Positions 1 to 9,304 are shown, counted from the first letter of the stretch. The stretch: DNA of 64,000 nt from Candidatus Sedimenticola sp. (ex Thyasira tokunagai) (GCA_037318855.1 CP134874.1:620598-684597); one strand, 5' to 3'. The notes: a model not told the origin generated them from the letters alone. Numbers and translations: made by a program.

Positions 1-1
1 G

Positions 2-229
2 CAGAAGATGTGGATGCTCAATATGCAGATACCTCTCGATGTTGGCTTCTTCGGCGACGATGGTGTGCTGCTTAATATTGTTACCATGGAGCCGGACGGG
101 GGGAAAACGATCCACCGCTCCATTGCTCCGGCGCTCTATGCTCTGGAGATGAATCGTGGCTGGTATGCCCGCAATGGGATCGAACCGGGTGTGGGTTTGT
201 ATCTGCCTCGTGTGATCGAAGGGCGGTAG
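2..229 (+). CDS. DUF192 family protein, C-terminal part (5' end outside window)
   Basis: The reading frame is open to the left edge and ends at a TAG at 227-229, so only the last 75 or so residues are present. The segment K-M-W-M-L-N-M-Q-I-P-L-D-V-G-F-F is the hallmark of DUF192 proteins (family pattern MWMKNT-IPLD), followed by the strand holding 'LNIVTMEP' and a C-terminal G-x-x-V-I-E-G. DUF192 proteins are small, usually exported or lipoprotein-anchored beta-rich proteins of unknown function. Signal sequence and start cannot be judged here. The family call is fairly secure; function is unknown. Confidence 0.75.
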   Translation, partial: QKMWMLNMQIPLDVGFFGDDGVLLNIVTMEPDGGKTIHRSIAPALYALEMNRGWYARNGIEPGVGLYLPRVIEGR

Positions 230-234
230 GGTTA

Positions 235-394
235 AGGAGCATCTGAACAAGTCATGACCGATTGCCTTGCACTCAGTAGACGCAACATCGGCGTTGAAAA
301 TCTTGCTAATAGCTTGCTATTAGCTGCGATCGACCCCTTGATTTTACGTCTACTGAGCACAATTCAATTCGGCCAGACTTATTCATATGCCCCT
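235..394. repeat. 160-bp palindromic element (family A) between DUF192 gene and argE
   Basis: The ends form imperfect 19-bp inverted repeats: aggagcatctgaacaagtc at 235-253 against gacttattcatatgcccct at 376-394 (16 of 19 pair). Inside are a perfect 11-bp inverted repeat (ctcagtagacg at 272-282, cgtctactgag at 347-357) and a near-perfect central hairpin (gctaatagc...gctattagc around 305-324). The argE stop codon (minus strand, 393-395) lies in the right terminal repeat. No coding sequence is seen. It looks like a MITE or other structured mobile repeat; no clear target duplication was found. Confidence 0.6.
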
Positions 395-1538
395 AAAGGC
401 AGAAGCGTTTAATCAGTTGGCGCAGTATCGCCACCATCGGCTCAATCCGCTCCAGGCCAAGGTATTCGTCAGGCTGGTGAGCCTGATCGATATCACCGGG
501 GCCGAGGATGATGGTCTCCATGCCGAGCTGTTGCAGATAGGGTGCCTCGGTGCCGAAGGCGACAGCCCCTGAATCCTGTCCGGTCAGGTCTTCACAGGCA
601 GTGACGATCTCTGCGGTTAGTGGAGTCTCCATCGGTGGGATGCCACTGAAAGGTGACTCGATCTCAAGCTGTAGCTTCGAACCCTCGAGGCGGCTGGTGA
701 GCCGTCGTCCCAGTTCACCGCGTAGATCCTCCAGAACCATGCCGGGAAGAGGACGGATGTCGATCTGCAGCTCACACTCAGCGCAGATGCGGTTGGGATT
801 GTCGCCCCCGTGGATGTGGCCGAGATTAACCGTCGGCACCTCCACCTCAAACAGTGGATTGCGGTGGCGCTGTTGCAACTCCTGCCGCCACGCCAGAATC
901 TCACCGATTACCTCGTGCATCCCCTCCAGGGCGCTGACCCCAAGGGCGGGATTACTCGAGTGACCGGAGCGCCCAATGAGCCTGATGGTCTCCATCGAGA
1001 TCCCTTTGTGCATTCTCACTGGCCGCAGACCGGTGGGTTCGCCGATGACTGCGTGACGCCCCAGTTTGCGGTGGGTATCCACCAGGGTCTGGGCACCGCA
1101 CATGGTGCTCTCCTCATCCGCCGTGGCGAGAAGGATTAACGGTTGCTTGAGCTGCTTCAGGTCGAGATCGCGCAATGCTTCAATGGCGATGGCAAAGAAT
1201 GCCTTCATATCGGAGGTGCCGAGGCCATAGAGACGATCACCCTGTTGCGTCAGCTTGAATGGGTCGGTGTTCCAGCGATTGTCATCGAACGGAACCGTGT
1301 CGGTATGTCCCGACAGCACCAGGCCGTGAGGTCCGCTGCCGACACTGGCGATCAGATTCGATTTTCCAGGTTGTCCTGGAATAGGCAGAATCTCAACACT
1401 GAAGCCCAGGCTCTCCATCCATTCGGACAGGCGCTCGATTACCCCCTGGTTGCTCTGGTCCCAACCGGGATTGATGCTGCTAACCGAAGGGGAGGCGATC
1501 AGCTGCTCGATCATTGATATAAGTGACGGTGCGTTCAT
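393..1538 (-). CDS. argE: Acetylornithine deacetylase
   Basis: A 381-residue M20-family zinc peptidase that hydrolyses N-acetylornithine to ornithine and acetate in arginine synthesis, in the cytoplasm. The M20 metal and catalytic motifs are visible: 'SGHTDTVP' (first His/Asp), 'GLGTSDMKAF' (bridging Asp), 'ADEESTMCGA' (catalytic Glu and metal Glu) and a C-terminal 'FGTEAPYL'. The dimerisation-domain segment 'HKGISMETIRLIGRSGHSS' is typical of ArgE/DapE. Length matches the family. The ATG at 1538 is well placed. The final codons and stop fall inside repeat element A. No other arg gene is adjacent. DapE or another M20 hydrolase is the main alternative, but the motifs fit ArgE best. Confidence 0.88.
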   Translation of the reverse strand: MNAPSLISMIEQLIASPSVSSINPGWDQSNQGVIERLSEWMESLGFSVEILPIPGQPGKSNLIASVGSGPHGLVLSGHTDTVPFDDNRWNTDPFKLTQQGDRLYGLGTSDMKAFFAIAIEALRDLDLKQLKQPLILLATADEESTMCGAQTLVDTHRKLGRHAVIGEPTGLRPVRMHKGISMETIRLIGRSGHSSNPALGVSALEGMHEVIGEILAWRQELQQRHRNPLFEVEVPTVNLGHIHGGDNPNRICAECELQIDIRPLPGMVLEDLRGELGRRLTSRLEGSKLQLEIESPFSGIPPMETPLTAEIVTACEDLTGQDSGAVAFGTEAPYLQQLGMETIILGPGDIDQAHQPDEYLGLERIEPMVAILRQLIKRFCL

Positions 1539-1602
1539 TGATAAAAATGGCTCTGCGTAATAATTCTGAAGCTAACGTGGAACTCTATTATGCAACCTTG
1601 GG

Positions 1603-1621
1603 TTGTAGGAGCGCTTTCTCG
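1603..1621. repeat. Left remnant of a REP-like palindrome split by the IS element
   Basis: ttgtaggagcgctttctcg reads as one arm of the palindrome whose other part is at 3009-3063. The last nine bases (gctttctcg, 1613-1621) are duplicated at 3009-3017 as the target-site duplication of the IS256-family insertion. The tgtaggagcg motif recurs at several REP-like sites in this window. Confidence 0.7.
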
Positions 1622-3008
1622 GAGTTATAGTCAAATCTGGTGTTTAACCAGTTGAATCAAGCGGCGACCTGATCGACTCCTGTTACCTCAACACCATCTT
1701 TAAATTTGATTCCGGTTATCACCTTCGCCAGGTAACCGAAACCCCGTAATCGTCTCCACTTCTTCTCGGCACACAGGCCGAGTTTGAACATCATGTGTAG
1801 CATGCCGTCACGCGATAGGCAGCCCTTGGAACGCTTGGTTCGATGGCGGATTGTCCCGAAGGTTGATTCAATCGGATTGCTGGTCCGAATGCTCTGCCAG
1901 TGCTGTGCCGGAAAGTGATAGAAAGCCATCAGTTCCTCTCGGTCTTTGTGCAGACAGATGGCAGCCTTCGGATACTTCGGCTCATACGTTTTGATAAACA
2001 GATCAAAGGCCTTTTCCGCATCGGCCTGAGTCTCCGCCTGCCAGATGTTATGCAGTGCCTGCTTCGCTTTCGGCTGAGCTGTCTTTGGCAGGCAGTTCAG
2101 CACGTTCATGGTCTTGTGCATCCAGCAGCGCTGCTGGCGCGTCTCAGGATATACTTCCTCCAGCGCAGCCCAGAAGCCCATGGCACCGTCACCGATCGCC
2201 AATTTGGGCGGGTTCAGTCCGCGTGACTTCAGCTTCAACAGTACCTCCCGCCAGCTCTGCGTGGACTCCCGCACACCATCCTCAATTGCCAGAAAATGCT
2301 TCTCACCACGCTCATTCACACCGATCACCACCAGGGCACACAGCTTCGTCTGCTCTGCTCTCAGTCCGCTGTAGACACCGTCTGCCCACACATACACCCA
2401 ATGCTCCTTATCCAGGCGCTCCTCACACCAGCTCCGATATTCTTCTGCCCAGACCTGCTTCAGACGCGATACCGTGCTGGCCGACAAGCCCTGTTGCATC
2501 CGGACCCACCAGCACTTTCAGGGCCTCACCCATCTCACCACTGGAAATCCCCTTCAGGTAGAGCCACGGCAGCGCCGCTTCCAGTGACTTCGTCTTGCGT
2601 ACATACGGCGGTACCAGAGCTGATCGGAACGTCACCGGCTCGCCGGTCTTCGCTCGAACTTTGGGGATCTCGACCGTGACCGGCCCCAATCCTGTCTGCA
2701 GTTTACGAGCTGGCAGATGACCATTACGCACCACACCCGCCTTGCCATCCTCTGTCCGTCGCTCGGTGTGCTCCGCCAACAGCTCCAGCAACTCCTGCCT
2801 CTACCGCCTGGTAGATCAACTGCTCTGCACCGCTTCTCAGCAACTCTGTCAGCGGATCGATAATCGTATCTCGACCTGCCAGCTTAACAACGTTATTCTT
2901 ACTCATGGTGGCGTATCTCCAATGGTTGTTTTGATGTCTCGCAACAACAAATCAACCAGATACGCCGCCCTTTTTCAACTACTCAAACACCAGATTCAGT
3001 TATAACTC
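1622..3008 (-). mobile_element. IS256-family insertion sequence, about 1.39 kb
   Basis: Terminal inverted repeats are readable: the left end starts gagttatagtcaaatctggt at 1622 and the complement of the right end, from 3008 inward, starts gagttataactgaatctggt. The element is flanked by a perfect 9-bp direct repeat, gctttctcg (1613-1621 and 3009-3017), which fits the 8-9 bp duplications made by IS256-family elements. It holds one transposase gene on the minus strand, broken by frameshifts. Removing the element and one target copy restores a long perfect palindrome. Confidence 0.85.
1657..2906 (-). pseudogene. IS256-family (Mutator-like) transposase, frameshifted
   Basis: Three fragments in different frames together make one transposase of the usual size, about 400 residues. 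The N-terminal piece runs from 2906 (MSKNNVVKLAGRDTI) to about 2790, the middle piece to about 2490, and the C-terminal piece to 1657. Junctions are near 2790-2800, where the reading moves from the first piece into 'LLAEHTERRTEDGKAGVVRN', and near 2490-2500, where 'LKVLVGPDA' should continue into 'GLSASTVSRLKQVW'. The C-terminal piece holds the catalytic acids: 'WADGVYSG' (D), 'AIGDGAMGF' (D) and 'SNPIESTFGTIRHR' (E). As written it cannot make a full protein, unless the shifts are sequencing errors or are bypassed by frameshifting. Confidence 0.85.
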
Positions 3009-3063
3009 GCTTTCTCGAAGCGCGATGGACATTCGATCGCGCTTCGAGAAAGCGCTCCTACAA
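3009..3063. repeat. Right part of the REP-like palindrome interrupted by the IS
   Basis: The sequence from gctttctcgaagcgcgat through atcgcgcttcgagaaagc to ctcctacaa folds on itself: arms of the type cgcttcgagaaagcgctcctaca pair with tgtaggagcgctttctcgaagcg once the left remnant at 1603-1621 is rejoined. It lies between the IS element and a TetR-family gene and could work as a terminator-like hairpin. Confidence 0.7.
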
Positions 3064-3078
3064 TAGATCACAGGATTA

Positions 3079-3657
3079 TTATGCATAACGCTCCAGGTCA
3101 ACCAGCCAGCGTTTGATATCTTCGGTGCTGCGTTGAAGAAATCCTGGATCCTGGTATACCTGAGCCACAACGATAGCCCCCTGGCCCCGAGAGAGCAGTT
3201 GCAGGGCGAGTTCCCTAGCCTCAGTAGGGTAGCCGATGGCGACAAACTGTTTGGTGAGCCACTGCAGGAAGAGGTCGAACAGCTTCTTTGATTCCGCTTT
3301 CAGCTCTGGTTGATCTTTTGCCAACTCGATGTTGAGAGAACCCATTGGGCAGCCGGAGCGTAGCAGTGCCGGTGTGCTGTCGTACATAATCTGGACGAAC
3401 CGCTCCAGTCTTTCTATGGGCTGGATGATCTCACTCTCCCACCTCGTCAGCATACCGGTGATGACCTCAAGGCGGTGGTTGACCACCGCCAGTAACATCT
3501 CGTCCTTGGTCTTGAAGTAGTAGTAGATATTGCCCCGCGGAACGTCAGCGCCCTCCACAATATCGGTAAACGAGGTGCGGTTGTAACCCTTTCGGTAGAA
3601 GAGTTGATTGGCGGCATTGACGATGCGCTGTCGGGTTTTTTCACTTTTACTAGGCAT
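3079..3657 (-). CDS. TetR/AcrR family transcriptional regulator
   Basis: A 192-residue one-component repressor-type regulator. The N-terminal 50 residues hold the TetR helix-turn-helix: 'TRQRIVNAANQLFYRKGYNRTSFTDIVEGADVPRGNIYYYFKTKDEML', with the conserved Y-Y-Y-F-K. The rest is a helical ligand-binding domain of the AcrR/TetR_C type with 'GCPMGSLNIELA', common in regulators of the YxaF/LmrA-like group. It stands alone between the IS256 element and a MITE-like repeat, so a target cannot be read from neighbours. The effector is unknown. Confidence 0.85.
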   Translation of the reverse strand: MPSKSEKTRQRIVNAANQLFYRKGYNRTSFTDIVEGADVPRGNIYYYFKTKDEMLLAVVNHRLEVITGMLTRWESEIIQPIERLERFVQIMYDSTPALLRSGCPMGSLNIELAKDQPELKAESKKLFDLFLQWLTKQFVAIGYPTEARELALQLLSRGQGAIVVAQVYQDPGFLQRSTEDIKRWLVDLERYA

Positions 3658-3695
3658 GGTGGACCCGAGGTGGCCGGGGGTGATGTTGGATTATT

Positions 3696-3930
3696 CTAGA
3701 ACCCTCAGTTGGACAGGGTGGAGAGTGCACTTGGGTTGGTGCAGCACAAGACACAACGACACGGAATAGTTGTTCTATTCCAAGGAGTTGTAACGCCGTA
3801 ATGCGCCGACCCAAGTGTGCTATCTGCCCTGTAGCGTAATTCACCCGGAGAGTGAAACGGTCAATCGCAGTCAATGCAATTAATATCAAAGCCTTGCCTG
3901 TAGAATGGAGCGGTCAACTGAGGATTCTAG
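3696..3930. repeat. 235-bp MITE-like element, family B, copy 1
   Basis: The ends are inverted repeats: ctagaaccctcagttg at 3696-3711 and caactgaggattctag at 3915-3930 (15 of 16 pair). A second copy, also 235 bp and in the opposite orientation, lies at 60013-60247 and is alignable along its whole length. Flanks gattatt / gattata are a near-perfect 7-bp duplication. No coding capacity is seen. This is most of the 390-bp gap between the TetR gene and ilvD; the rest (3931-4050) holds a TGTGGATAA DnaA-box match at 3979-3987 and presumably the ilvD promoter. Confidence 0.75.
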
Positions 3931-4050
3931 GATTATAGTCCTAAAACGATCCATTTGAGATGTCAGGGGGCGGAAAAATGTGGATAATCCACGGTTATCG
4001 CTTTTAGTAGGCTGGGCAGCGCCGGCCATCAAGGCTTCCTGGAGAGAGTT

Positions 4051-5901
4051 ATGCCTCAGTATCGATCCCGTACCACCACCCATGGCCGCAACATGGCTGG
4101 AGCCCGCGCCCTGTGGCGCGCCACTGGAATGAAGGATGGCGATTTCGAAAAGCCGATCATCGCCGTGGTCAATTCATTCACCCAGTTCGTTCCCGGTCAT
4201 GTTCACCTCAAGGACCTGGGGCAGATGGTGGCGCGGGAAATCGAGGCGGCCGGCGGGGTGGCCAAGGAGTTCAATACTATCGCCGTCGATGACGGTATCG
4301 CCATGGGACACGGTGGCATGCTCTACTCGCTGCCATCACGGGACATAATCGCAGACTCGGTAGAGTATATGGTCAACGCCCATTGTGCCGATGCTATGGT
4401 CTGTATCTCCAACTGCGACAAGATCACGCCGGGAATGTTGATGGCCTCACTGCGCCTCAATATCCCCTCCGTATTCGTCTCCGGCGGCCCCATGGAGTCG
4501 GGTAAAGTTTCGCTCCACGGCAAGGATCTGAAGCTGGATCTGGTGGACGCCATGATCTCCGCTGCCGATCCCAATGAGAGCGATGAGGATGTGGATGCCA
4601 TCGAGCGCTCCGCCTGTCCCACCTGCGGCTCCTGCTCCGGCATGTTTACCGCCAACTCAATGAACTGCCTTACCGAAGCACTGGGGCTCAGCCTGCCCGG
4701 CAACGGTTCGCTGTTGGCAACCCATGCTGATCGCAAGGAGCTGTTCCTGGAGGCGGGGCGCTTGGTGGTGGATCTGGCAAAACGCTACTACGAGCAGGAT
4801 GACGCCTCGGTGCTGCCGCGAAGTGTTGCCGGTTTTGATGCGTTTGAGAATGCCATGTGTCTCGATATCGCCATGGGCGGCTCCACCAATACGGTGCTCC
4901 ACCTGCTGGCTGCCGCCCACGAGGCGGAGGTCGATTTCACCATGGCGGATATCGATAGACTCTCCCGCAAGGTGCCCAATCTCTGTAAGGTGGCTCCCTC
5001 TACCCAGCAGTACCATATGGAGGATGTACATCGCGCCGGTGGTGTTATCAGTATCCTTGGCGAGTTGGAGAGAGCGGGGCTGATCCACAGCGATGCGGGC
5101 TCGGTTCACAGCGGCACCCTGGGGCAGGCCATCGCCAAGTGGGATATCGGCCGCAGTGAGGAGCAAGAGGCGCATGACCGCTACCTCTCCGGCCCTGCCG
5201 GTGTTCCCAGTCAGGAGGCGTTTAGTCAGAATTGTCATTGGCCGGATCTGGACCTTGATCGTGCCAATGGCTGTATTCGTGATAAGGACCACGCCTACAG
5301 TCAGGACGGTGGATTAGCGGTGCTCTCCGGCAACGTGGCGGAGATGGGCTGTATCGTAAAGACCGCCGGGGTGGATGAGTCGATCCTCAAATTCACCGGC
5401 CCGGCGCGCATCTTTGAAAGTCAGGATGACGCAGTGGCGGCGATTCTGGCTGATGAAATCAAGGCCGGTGACGTAGTGCTGATCCGCTACGAGGGCCCCA
5501 AGGGCGGTCCAGGCATGCAGGAGATGCTCTACCCCACCAGCTACCTTAAATCGAAAGGGCTTGGCAAGGAGTGCGCCCTGATTACCGACGGCCGATTCTC
5601 CGGCGGTACCTCCGGTCTCTCCATTGGTCACTGTTCACCCGAAGCGGCTGAAGGCGGCATCATCGGCCTGGTGGAAGAGGGGGATAGTATCGAGATCGAT
5701 ATTCCGAACCGTACCATTAATGTGGTGGTAAGCGACGATGAGCTGGCCTCGCGACGTAGTGCCATGGAAGCTAAAGGCGTGCAGGCGTGGCAGCCGGAGA
5801 GCCGTGAGCGTGTCGTCTCTCAGGCACTGCAGGCCTACGCGGCACTGACTACCAGTGCCGCCCGCGGTGCGGTGAGAGATTTGTCGCAGCTGAAAAAATA
5901 A
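4051..5901 (+). CDS. ilvD: Dihydroxy-acid dehydratase
   Basis: A 616-residue cytoplasmic iron-sulfur enzyme, the same length as E. coli IlvD. It dehydrates 2,3-dihydroxy-isovalerate and its 3-methylvalerate homologue to the 2-keto acids of valine and isoleucine. Conserved segments include '[20 protein letters not shown]', '[10 protein letters not shown]' with Cys122, and '[20 protein letters not shown]' with Cys189, Cys192 and Cys195 (122 and 195 match known cluster ligands). The C-terminal '[14 protein letters not shown]' motif is intact. A ggagag ribosome-binding site precedes the ATG. It is a single gene between repeats, with no other ilv genes nearby. Confidence 0.97.
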   Translation: MPQYRSRTTTHGRNMAGARALWRATGMKDGDFEKPIIAVVNSFTQFVPGHVHLKDLGQMVAREIEAAGGVAKEFNTIAVDDGIAMGHGGMLYSLPSRDIIADSVEYMVNAHCADAMVCISNCDKITPGMLMASLRLNIPSVFVSGGPMESGKVSLHGKDLKLDLVDAMISAADPNESDEDVDAIERSACPTCGSCSGMFTANSMNCLTEALGLSLPGNGSLLATHADRKELFLEAGRLVVDLAKRYYEQDDASVLPRSVAGFDAFENAMCLDIAMGGSTNTVLHLLAAAHEAEVDFTMADIDRLSRKVPNLCKVAPSTQQYHMEDVHRAGGVISILGELERAGLIHSDAGSVHSGTLGQAIAKWDIGRSEEQEAHDRYLSGPAGVPSQEAFSQNCHWPDLDLDRANGCIRDKDHAYSQDGGLAVLSGNVAEMGCIVKTAGVDESILKFTGPARIFESQDDAVAAILADEIKAGDVVLIRYEGPKGGPGMQEMLYPTSYLKSKGLGKECALITDGRFSGGTSGLSIGHCSPEAAEGGIIGLVEEGDSIEIDIPNRTINVVVSDDELASRRSAMEAKGVQAWQPESRERVVSQALQAYAALTTSAARGAVRDLSQLKK

Positions 5902-5930
5902 CAGGGGTGTTGTTATAGCTACTGAGTGGT

Positions 5931-5964
5931 ACATGTAGGAGCGAACAAGTTCGTTCCTGCATGT
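5931..5964. repeat. REP-like palindrome
   Basis: acatgtaggagcgaac, two bases, then gttcgttcctgcatgt make a near-perfect hairpin between the convergent ilvD and SH3-protein genes. The tgtaggagcg core is shared with the palindromes at 3009-3063, 16044-16071, 51651-51711 and 59439-59505. It may also help terminate both converging transcripts. Confidence 0.65.
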
Positions 5965-5973
5965 GACCGCTGA

Positions 5974-6633
5974 TCACCAAGTGTCTTTGCGCCGCTGTAC
6001 CCGTAGACGTGGCAGGATCAGGCCAATCAGTATGCCACCGACAATCACCCCGGCACCGATTAGAAACCAGTGCTGTGCCTGATTATTGGTAAGCTCCCGG
6101 TTCTCCTGCTTCAATCCTTCCACCTGATGAGTAAAGTCGGCCACCTGCTGGCGCAGCTCGTTGCGTTCGCTGGAGATGCGGATGGCGTTGGCGGCAGTCC
6201 GGCGAATGCTCTGCAGCTCTTGCTCAAGAGACTGCTTTACCGTTTCAAGCTCACCGAACTGAGTGGTCAGTACCTCATGCTCCCCCTGTAACTGTGCCAA
6301 TTGGCTGCTGAGCTCCCCGGGTGCCTTCTCCAGCTCTTCCAGCCTCGCCTCAGCGGCGGTCAGGCGCTCCCTAGCGCTTGGGATCGACATCAGCAGGCGG
6401 GTGAGGACGTACCCCGTCTGGCCCTCTTTGGTGCGGATATTTGAGTAGCCGCTGGCCTTGCTGCTCGCGATCACCTCCACTGCCTGACCGCTGGTCAGCA
6501 TACGTATCACTTTATGGGTGGTGCTCTCTCCCGACCTCAGGGTGATTTTGTTGACATCTGTAACATAACGGGTTTCGGCATAGGCGCCGCTGAAGCTGGA
6601 TGCCAATAGTATTGCAAGAACGATTTTCTTCAC
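5974..6633 (-). CDS. SH3-domain and membrane-anchor protein (TIGR04211/YgiM type)
   Basis: 219 residues, starting at a GTG (6631-6633) preceded by gaggtca. An N-terminal signal sequence (MKKIVLAILLASSFSGAYA) is followed by a bacterial SH3 domain at about residues 22-85 ('YVTDVNKITLRSGESTTHKVIRML', 'SGYSNIRTKEGQTGYV'), a coiled coil at about 90-185, and one C-terminal membrane helix (WFLIGAGVIVGGILIGLIL) with a basic cytoplasmic tail. This order matches the YgiM group, whose role is not well defined; an envelope or peptidoglycan-related function is inferred from the SH3 domain. It is monocistronic. Confidence 0.8.
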   Translation of the reverse strand: MKKIVLAILLASSFSGAYAETRYVTDVNKITLRSGESTTHKVIRMLTSGQAVEVIASSKASGYSNIRTKEGQTGYVLTRLLMSIPSARERLTAAEARLEELEKAPGELSSQLAQLQGEHEVLTTQFGELETVKQSLEQELQSIRRTAANAIRISSERNELRQQVADFTHQVEGLKQENRELTNNQAQHWFLIGAGVIVGGILIGLILPRLRVQRRKDTW

Positions 6634-6925
6634 ACTGACCTCGGAAGATGGGGGGTTAGATAATGCTCTATTTTTTCAGATAGGCGTCGTACTGTCCAAG
6701 CGAATGGACACAATTACTGAATCTTTAAGGTTCCGGTTATGCACATGATTGAGCAGGTCATATATTATCTTGCTGTGGCTTGTCAATGGTTTATTCATGT
6801 AGAGATGGATATATGTAACATATTGATTTCAAACAAAATTATTAACTGTATGAAAAATATACAATCTAACCAATTTCAAGGAGGTATGTGACTCGGACAC
6901 TGATTCACGCTATTTCTCCACAGAG

Positions 6926-6948
6926 TTATCCACAAGGTTTGTGGATAA
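6926..6948. promoter_or_regulatory. Inverted pair of DnaA-box consensus sites
   Basis: TTATCCACA at 6926-6934 and TGTGGATAA at 6940-6948 are perfect matches to the DnaA-box consensus, head to head with a 5-bp spacer. Such pairs can mark DnaA-regulated promoters or DnaA-titration sites. No dnaA, dnaN or gidA genes are near, so an origin is unlikely. Confidence 0.5.
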
Positions 6949-7108
6949 CAGTTAATTAACAATGATGACAGCTAGATGACGGGTTTACTACGTGTTCTCT
7001 ATTAAAAGTAGACCCTAACCTAATGTTTATGAATAAGATATAGACACTTTTTTCACCATTTGGGTTGGTTTCACAGTTTAAGAAGATACACGTTGTCTGT
7101 TATTCCGT

Positions 7109-7114
7109 TATAAT
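7109..7114 (+). promoter_or_regulatory. Probable -10 box for typA
   Basis: TATAAT at 7109-7114 is a perfect sigma70 -10 hexamer, 41 bp before the typA ATG. No good TTGACA is found 16-18 bp upstream, so activation or an extended upstream element may be needed. Confidence 0.4.
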
Positions 7115-7154
7115 GCTCGGCTTTCTTACTTCCAGCTCTGGATAGATTCCCACC

Positions 7155-8972
7155 ATGAAACAGCTTCGTAATATCGCCATTATTGCTCACGTTGACCACG
7201 GCAAAACCACCCTGGTGGATGAGCTACTGAAGCAGTCAGGTACTCTGGGTGAGCGCTTTGGTGAGGTGGAGCGGGTAATGGACTCCAATGACCAGGAGAA
7301 GGAGCGGGGTATTACTATCCTCTCTAAAAACACCGCCATCAACTGGGGCGATTACCGCTTCAATATCGTCGACACCCCCGGACATGCCGATTTTGGTGGT
7401 GAAGTTGAGCGTGTTTTGTCGATGGTCGATTCGGTGCTGCTGCTGGTGGATGCCCAAGAGGGGCCGATGCCGCAGACCCGCTTTGTTACACAGAAAGCAT
7501 TCAATCACGGCCTGCGCCCCATCGTCGTGGTGAATAAGGTGGACAAGCCAGGTGCCCGCCCCGACTGGGTTATCGATCAGGTGTTTGAGCTGTTTGACCG
7601 CCTAGGCGCTACCGATGAGCAGCTTGACTTCCCCATAATCTATGCGTCATCCATTAACGGCTATGCCGGGCTGGAGGATGATATCTCCAGTGGTGATATG
7701 ACGCCGCTGTTTGAGGCGATCGTAGAGCACTGTCCGGCACCGGAGGTAGATCCCGACGGGCCGTTCCAGATGCAGATATCCAATCTTGACTACAACAGCT
7801 ATGTGGGTGCCATCGCTGTGGGCCGTGTGACGCACGGTACGGTTAAACCCAACCAGCAGGTGGTGGTGGCCAAATCTGACAGTGAAACGTACCGGGCGAA
7901 GATCGGTGTTGTATACGGTTACATGGGATTGCATCGCCACGAGGTAGACCAGGCCTCTGCCGGCGATATCATAGCCATCACCGGCATTGATAAGCCCAAT
8001 GTCTCTGATACGTTGTGTGATCCTGAACATGTCGAAGCGATGCCGCCACTCAGCGTAGATGAGCCTACTGTCTCCATGACTTTCCAGGTCAATGCCTCTC
8101 CTTTTGCAGGTAAAGAGGGTAAGTACCTTACCTCACGGCAGCTCAAGGAGCGCCTGGAGCGAGAGCTGATCCATAATGTGGCTCTGCGTGTGGAAGAGGG
8201 TACCGACCCGGAGAAGTTCAAAGTTTCAGGTCGTGGCGAGCTGCATCTGTCGGTACTGCTTGAGTCGATGCGTCGTGAAGGCTTCGAGCTGGCCGTATCC
8301 CGTCCTGAGGTAATTTTCCGTGAGGTGGATGGTGAGGTGTGTGAGCCCTATGAGCAGCTCACTGTAGATGCAGAAGAGAAACACCAGGGGGCACTGATGG
8401 AGGCTCTGGGTACCCGTAAGGGTGATTTGAAGAATATGGTTTCGGATGGCGAGGGGCGGGTGCGGCTCGACTACGTCATTCCATCACGGGGCCTGATCGG
8501 TTTCCAGACCGAATTCATGACCACCACCTCCGGTACCGGCCTTATGTACCATGTGTTTGATCACTACGGCCCGGCACAGAGTGGCGGTATCGCACCGCGC
8601 AAAAACGGTGTACTGATCTCCAATGGTCAGGGCAAGGTGCTGGGTTTTGCTCTGTTTAACCTGCAGGAGCGCGGCAAGATGTTTGCCTCTCCTGGTGATG
8701 AGGTCTACGAGGGGCAGATTGTCGGTATTCACTCTCGTGACAACGACCTGGTGGTCAACCCGCTTAAAGGTAAGCAGCTGACCAATGTCCGTGCTTCAGG
8801 TAAAGATGACGCCATCAACCTGGTAACACCGGTAAAGTTCTCCCTGGAACAGGCGCTGGAGTTTATTGAGGATGATGAGTTGGTGGAGATTACTCCCACC
8901 GCTATTCGTATTCGCAAGCGTCATTTGACAGAAAACGAGCGTAAGCGTGTATCGCGGTCACTGGGTGGCTAG
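7155..8972 (+). CDS. typA: Ribosome-associated translational GTPase TypA/BipA
   Basis: 605 residues, the family's normal length. The N-terminal GTPase has G1 '[10 protein letters not shown]', switch region '[12 protein letters not shown]', G3 '[12 protein letters not shown]' and G4 'NKVDKPGA'. Domains II, III and V and the TypA-specific C-terminal domain follow ('[14 protein letters not shown]', '[16 protein letters not shown]'). TypA binds the ribosome at the EF-G site and supports 50S assembly and growth under stress. The TAG stop (8970-8972) is part of the ctag end of the palindromic element that follows, so the element abuts the coding sequence exactly. Confidence 0.97.
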   Translation: MKQLRNIAIIAHVDHGKTTLVDELLKQSGTLGERFGEVERVMDSNDQEKERGITILSKNTAINWGDYRFNIVDTPGHADFGGEVERVLSMVDSVLLLVDAQEGPMPQTRFVTQKAFNHGLRPIVVVNKVDKPGARPDWVIDQVFELFDRLGATDEQLDFPIIYASSINGYAGLEDDISSGDMTPLFEAIVEHCPAPEVDPDGPFQMQISNLDYNSYVGAIAVGRVTHGTVKPNQQVVVAKSDSETYRAKIGVVYGYMGLHRHEVDQASAGDIIAITGIDKPNVSDTLCDPEHVEAMPPLSVDEPTVSMTFQVNASPFAGKEGKYLTSRQLKERLERELIHNVALRVEEGTDPEKFKVSGRGELHLSVLLESMRREGFELAVSRPEVIFREVDGEVCEPYEQLTVDAEEKHQGALMEALGTRKGDLKNMVSDGEGRVRLDYVIPSRGLIGFQTEFMTTTSGTGLMYHVFDHYGPAQSGGIAPRKNGVLISNGQGKVLGFALFNLQERGKMFASPGDEVYEGQIVGIHSRDNDLVVNPLKGKQLTNVRASGKDDAINLVTPVKFSLEQALEFIEDDELVEITPTAIRIRKRHLTENERKRVSRSLGG

Positions 8973-9234
8973 TGGGCCATGCGGAAAATTCGGTAACCCA
9001 CAGCCAGTTCACAAGCCGGGTTGGCAAGGCGCACGAGTGCAGGACTGGCCGTAGCCAATTCAAACGAGTGCAACACCGCCAACCCGGCTTGTGGACTGCG
9101 GAGGGGGAGTTCGCTAAGAGGCCAATGCTGCGTTGCGCACCTTGGAAAGGGCTTGCCATTCCCTGCGGTACGCGCCTTACCTTGGCCTCTTAGCGGGGCT
9201 CTGTGAGTTACCGAACTTCCCGCATGGCCCACTA
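8969..9234. repeat. 266-bp palindromic element, family D, with three nested hairpins
   Basis: The outer inverted repeats are about 35 bp: ctagtgggccatgcgg... at 8969 against the complement of ...ccgcatggcccactag ending at 9234, pairing up to the cggtaac-cacag segment. Inside are cacaagccgggttgg/ccaacccggcttgtg and gctaagaggcca/tggcctcttagc. A solitary right end is present at 34657-34694. No credible gene is encoded. Both copies touch a stop codon. Confidence 0.75.
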
Positions 9235-9271
9235 GTTTCCGGCAGTGCTGTTTCCCCTTAATGGCTGCACA

Positions 9272-9304
9272 CTAAAAACCCCGATAGCCGGAGGGCTGTC
9301 GGGG
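9272..9304 (-). terminator. Rho-independent terminator of sRNA unit 1
   Basis: On the minus strand an 11-bp G+C-rich stem with a 4-base loop is followed by a T run (complement of aaaaa at 9274-9278). Read on the plus strand the same hairpin has no T run, so transcription is leftward. Confidence 0.75.

Larger units (their letters stand above)
6634..7154. other. AT-rich intergenic region upstream of typA
   Basis: About 520 bp without a supported gene, between divergent promoters for the SH3 protein (left) and typA (right). It holds an inverted pair of DnaA-box matches at 6926-6948 and a TATAAT hexamer 41 bp before typA. An aaggaggt at about 6880 precedes an atgtga (start followed at once by stop), so it is not a gene. 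Confidence 0.5.

Noticed and set aside
5931..5964. Rho-independent terminator between ilvD and the SH3 gene
   Set aside because: No T run on either strand; it belongs to the REP-like palindromes, though it may still slow transcription.
6926..6948. Possible replication origin
   Set aside because: Only two DnaA boxes and no dnaA, dnaN, gyrB, rpmH or gidA nearby.
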